DNA from: JBMNMS01 sp050953445
GTDB taxonomy: Bacteria; Bacillota; Clostridia; Peptostreptococcales; Anaerovoracaceae
Length of the DNA: 64,000 nt
Assembly (NCBI GenBank): GCA_050953445.1
Contig: JBMNMS010000002.1
Coordinates: 434,001-498,000 of the forward strand
Reading direction: 5' to 3'
In this document: positions 61,451 to 64,000 of the stretch, piece after piece
Position numbering within the stretch: position 1 is the first letter of the stretch
How the letters are laid out: each line of letters begins with the position of its first letter
Position numbers and translations under genes: made by a program
The notes under the pieces: model-generated
Told to the model about the DNA's origin: nothing
Database searches by the model: none
The model's input: the letters and a program-made list of their open reading frames with translations, nothing else

Positions 61451-63373
61451 ATGAATCCAATTCTACAGGATAAGTTACAAGAATTAGAAAATGCACAGGA
61501 TTATGAGTGTTGGTATCTAGTAAAACAACCGACCGCCTTTGATAGTTTATGCTATCTAGTATCGTTTCTCAAAGATTATAAAACGGAAACTATACAAAGC
61601 AATCTCCAAGATTATATTAGTGCCAGAATTGCTAATCTCAAAGAAACTAATGAAAGTATTGAGATTTCAAACAATTACCGTGCATTAAGAGTTGCAGCTT
61701 TCTTTGGCTTAATAAGAATGACCTCTAGTAAGTATGATGAGGCAATCATTACTGACGCTTACGAAGAAATAAATTCAAAATGCAACGGAGCGTTTGAAAA
61801 TACCTACTTATACGAGGATATAATTCAACGACAAATAGAAAAGATGTTCATTAGTTCTAGCGTTGATGAAGAGTATCAAGGTGTTAGGCAACATTATAGA
61901 TTATACCCTGTTATGTTGTTATATAAAATCTTACTTGAAATTGGTCATTCAACTGGAAATTACTCAATTACAATGACTGAGTATCGTTATCTGGTTGCTA
62001 CAACAAAAAGATTTGAAGACTTTTTAGATACATTACTTTTAATTAAACTGCTACGTAATGAAAATCATGTGGTTTCTGAGTTTGAGCAATTTAGGTCAAA
62101 ATTTGACAATCGATTGATACAAGCACTGAAACAGTTGCCCACCCTTAATATTGACAGGGATAATATTGCACTTAATACTAATTTTTTAAAAGAAGTAGCT
62201 AATAAGGTTTTTATATTTGAAGAAAACCCAAATGTTTTTGCAACTGAAAACTATCTTGATTTCTTAGGGTCAACAAGATCATTATTTGACCTAAAAGAAG
62301 ATGTAACGTTAGATAGGGAAGATAGCGCTAGAAGAAAACAAGATATCAAGGACGAAACTAATCGTATAAAAGGTGGAATCAACACCTTACTATATGGTGT
62401 CCCTGGATCCGGAAAAAGCTTTACAATTCAGACTAACTACTGTGACGATTTTGATTTAATGGAACGTGTGGTTTTTCATCCAGATTATATGAATACTGAT
62501 TTTGTAGGTCAGATTCTACCTACTGTTAAAGGCGAAGGTGAAGAAAAGGAAATAACCTATGATTTTACACCAGGACCATTTACAAGAATTTTAAAAAAAG
62601 CCATCAATAATCCCGATAAACATTTTTACTTAGTAATTGAAGAAATTAATAGAGGTAATGCACCTGCAATTTTTGGCGAGATATTTCAGTTGCTAGATAG
62701 AGAAATAGATGGTACAAGTTCTTATAAAATTACTAACTATAATATAGCTAGTGAAGTATTTGGCGATAAAGAAACCCCTGTTTACATTCCATCAAATCTA
62801 AGTATTTTGGCAACTATGAATACTGCAGACCAAAATGTTTTTACTTTAGATACAGCCTTTCAAAGAAGATGGAACATGAAAATGATAGAAAATGATGTAA
62901 CAAAAGCTAAACATGCTGAGATGAAAATTCTAGATACTACTGTAACTTGGGAAAGGTTTAATACTGTTGTTAACGATCAAATTATTACTAGTAGTGCTAC
63001 TACCCTATCCTCTGAAGATAAAAGACTGGGTGCATATTTTGTTACTGCAGATGTTCTTGAATATATTTCTTTTGATACCCATAAAGATGAGATAGCAGAA
63101 AGATATAATATTAATTTAAATGATAACACAAAATTAGATAGGACTATCAAAGACTTAAATTCTAGATTTGGTGACAAGGTTATAAAATATCTATGGGATG
63201 ATGCCTTCAAATTTAGTAGAGAAGATATCTTCGACTCTGATTACAAAAGCTTAGAAAAAGTTTTAGAGTACTTTAACAACTCTGCTGGTAATAAGAAGTT
63301 TGATATCTTTAATCAAGATATCAAGGATAACTTGTTTGCAAATAATAACGAGGAAGTAGAAGATGAAGAATAA
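61451..63373 (+). CDS. McrB-type AAA+ restriction protein
   Basis: This is a 640-residue motor protein. The N-terminal ~290 residues have no named fold I recognise and may be the DNA-recognition part. The AAA+ domain has Walker A GVPGSGKS at 316-323, Walker B VIEEINRGN at about 395-403, and MNTAD at 456-460, the McrB GTPase-type signature, followed by the arginine-finger region FQRRW. By family knowledge it should hydrolyse GTP or ATP and drive a partner nuclease. It overlaps the next gene by 11 bp. It also resembles the AAA+ partner in LlaJI and BsuMI systems. Confidence 0.87.
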   Translation: MNPILQDKLQELENAQDYECWYLVKQPTAFDSLCYLVSFLKDYKTETIQSNLQDYISARIANLKETNESIEISNNYRALRVAAFFGLIRMTSSKYDEAIITDAYEEINSKCNGAFENTYLYEDIIQRQIEKMFISSSVDEEYQGVRQHYRLYPVMLLYKILLEIGHSTGNYSITMTEYRYLVATTKRFEDFLDTLLLIKLLRNENHVVSEFEQFRSKFDNRLIQALKQLPTLNIDRDNIALNTNFLKEVANKVFIFEENPNVFATENYLDFLGSTRSLFDLKEDVTLDREDSARRKQDIKDETNRIKGGINTLLYGVPGSGKSFTIQTNYCDDFDLMERVVFHPDYMNTDFVGQILPTVKGEGEEKEITYDFTPGPFTRILKKAINNPDKHFYLVIEEINRGNAPAIFGEIFQLLDREIDGTSSYKITNYNIASEVFGDKETPVYIPSNLSILATMNTADQNVFTLDTAFQRRWNMKMIENDVTKAKHAEMKILDTTVTWERFNTVVNDQIITSSATTLSSEDKRLGAYFVTADVLEYISFDTHKDEIAERYNINLNDNTKLDRTIKDLNSRFGDKVIKYLWDDAFKFSREDIFDSDYKSLEKVLEYFNNSAGNKKFDIFNQDIKDNLFANNNEEVEDEE

Positions 63374-64000
63374 CTATACCGATGTCCATCTGTCAAAACC
63401 TTTAACCGAATACTGTAAAAATGCCTCTAATAAAGAAGGCGATACTTTTGTTGGAATAAAATCTGAACTTATTGATGGAAAACACGAAATAAATGTATAC
63501 TTTCCTATTGGATACGAAATCTCCAAAAAAGAAGAGGCTGTAAGAGATGAAATTATCGACTTAGTTGAAGTGCTACAAGCTTATAATGATAAGCAATCTA
63601 CTGTAACTCAAATTACAGCAAACCAAGTTTTAAAAACTGTTAGATTTCCAGTACAGGCATATTTTAGAGTTATGCAACACTTCTTGCAACATGATTACTA
63701 CAAAGAAAATGAAGAAGTTTTTGTTCCAGGTATGTCTGGACCGGTAAACATGAGGGAAACAATTAATAGAGTTCATCCAATTGTTCAGAAATCTGGATTC
63801 GTATTCCCTTATCTAATGGTGCGTAAGAATAATGACACTGATAAACATATAATCACGGAGATCAATAAATACTGTGTATATGAAAGTTTTATGAAGTTGG
63901 GTTGGATTTACAAATATAGACTCCCTCAACCTTCTAACGTAAAGAATCCTAACCTCAAGATTTATAAAAGTGTATTGCAGCAAAAACTTGATGATACAAA
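63363..64000 (+). CDS. McrC/LlaJI-position restriction subunit, cut by window end
   Basis: The first 212 codons of a gene that overlaps the mcrB-like gene by 11 bp (ATGAAGAATAA). The protein begins MKNNYTDVHLSKPLTEYC, is charged, and has a winged-helix-like stretch (TVTQITANQVLKTVRFPVQAYFRVMQHFL). The nuclease motifs would lie beyond the window. In McrBC, LlaJI and BsuMI the AAA+ gene is followed by the nuclease partner, which is the basis for this call. McrC versus LlaJI-type cannot be settled from the visible part. Confidence 0.6.
   Translation, partial: MKNNYTDVHLSKPLTEYCKNASNKEGDTFVGIKSELIDGKHEINVYFPIGYEISKKEEAVRDEIIDLVEVLQAYNDKQSTVTQITANQVLKTVRFPVQAYFRVMQHFLQHDYYKENEEVFVPGMSGPVNMRETINRVHPIVQKSGFVFPYLMVRKNNDTDKHIITEINKYCVYESFMKLGWIYKYRLPQPSNVKNPNLKIYKSVLQQKLDDT

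Overview
The window reads as a chromosomal segment of an anaerobic, probably spore-forming member of the Clostridia (Firmicutes). This rests on a T-box leader in front of aspS, strong purine-rich ribosome binding sites (often AGGAGG or AAAGGAG), frequent TTG and GTG starts, a GlgC/GlgD pair, a short-form HisG that needs HisZ, and a cysteine-rich protein of clostridial spore-surface type. No rRNA, tRNA or CRISPR array was recognised.

Layout. 1-2744 (minus): the 5' part of aspS with its promoter and T-box, preceded by a cytoplasmic asparaginase. 2890-10598: a surface module with a 1799-residue VWA/Cna-B protein and a 60-residue protein on the minus strand, divergent from a BTAD regulator and a second small protein on the plus strand. 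The two small proteins share an unnamed domain with a TWQG core. 10581-19451: housekeeping genes nadE, a lipid kinase, an M29 aminopeptidase, a D,D-carboxypeptidase, pdp, deoB, a metallophosphoesterase and rmuC. 19642-21079: the Cys-rich spore-type protein and two small membrane proteins. 21183-28067: a his operon, hisZG(fused)-D-C-B-A-F-I-E, that lacks hisH. 28161-37840: a glycogen operon, glgB-C-D-A-P plus a GH13 hydrolase.

37986-49179 is mixed accessory content: GNAT, YbaK-type and uracil-DNA glycosylase genes; a TetR gene with a matched operator pair; an Fe-S protein; an ICMT-like methyltransferase; a copper-amine-oxidase-N-domain secreted protein; a paired SMR exporter with its MerR activator; a DUF4428/SHOCT protein; an acyltransferase; and gene remnants including the tail of a serine recombinase.

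49245-64000 is a visibly AT-richer defence island. An IS3-family element with a frameshifted orfA is followed by a type I R-M operon (a 5'-truncated hsdM remnant, then hsdM, hsdS, hsdR and a small acidic ORF). Divergent from it on the plus strand are a stand-alone PD-(D/E)XK-like protein and an operon of HTH protein, N6-adenine methylase, C5-cytosine methylase, McrB-type AAA+ protein and the start of a McrC/LlaJI-position gene cut by the window end. This mixed A/C methylase plus McrB-type operon is the best candidate for an unusual system here. The paired WQG-domain proteins around the surface protein and BTAD regulator are the second.
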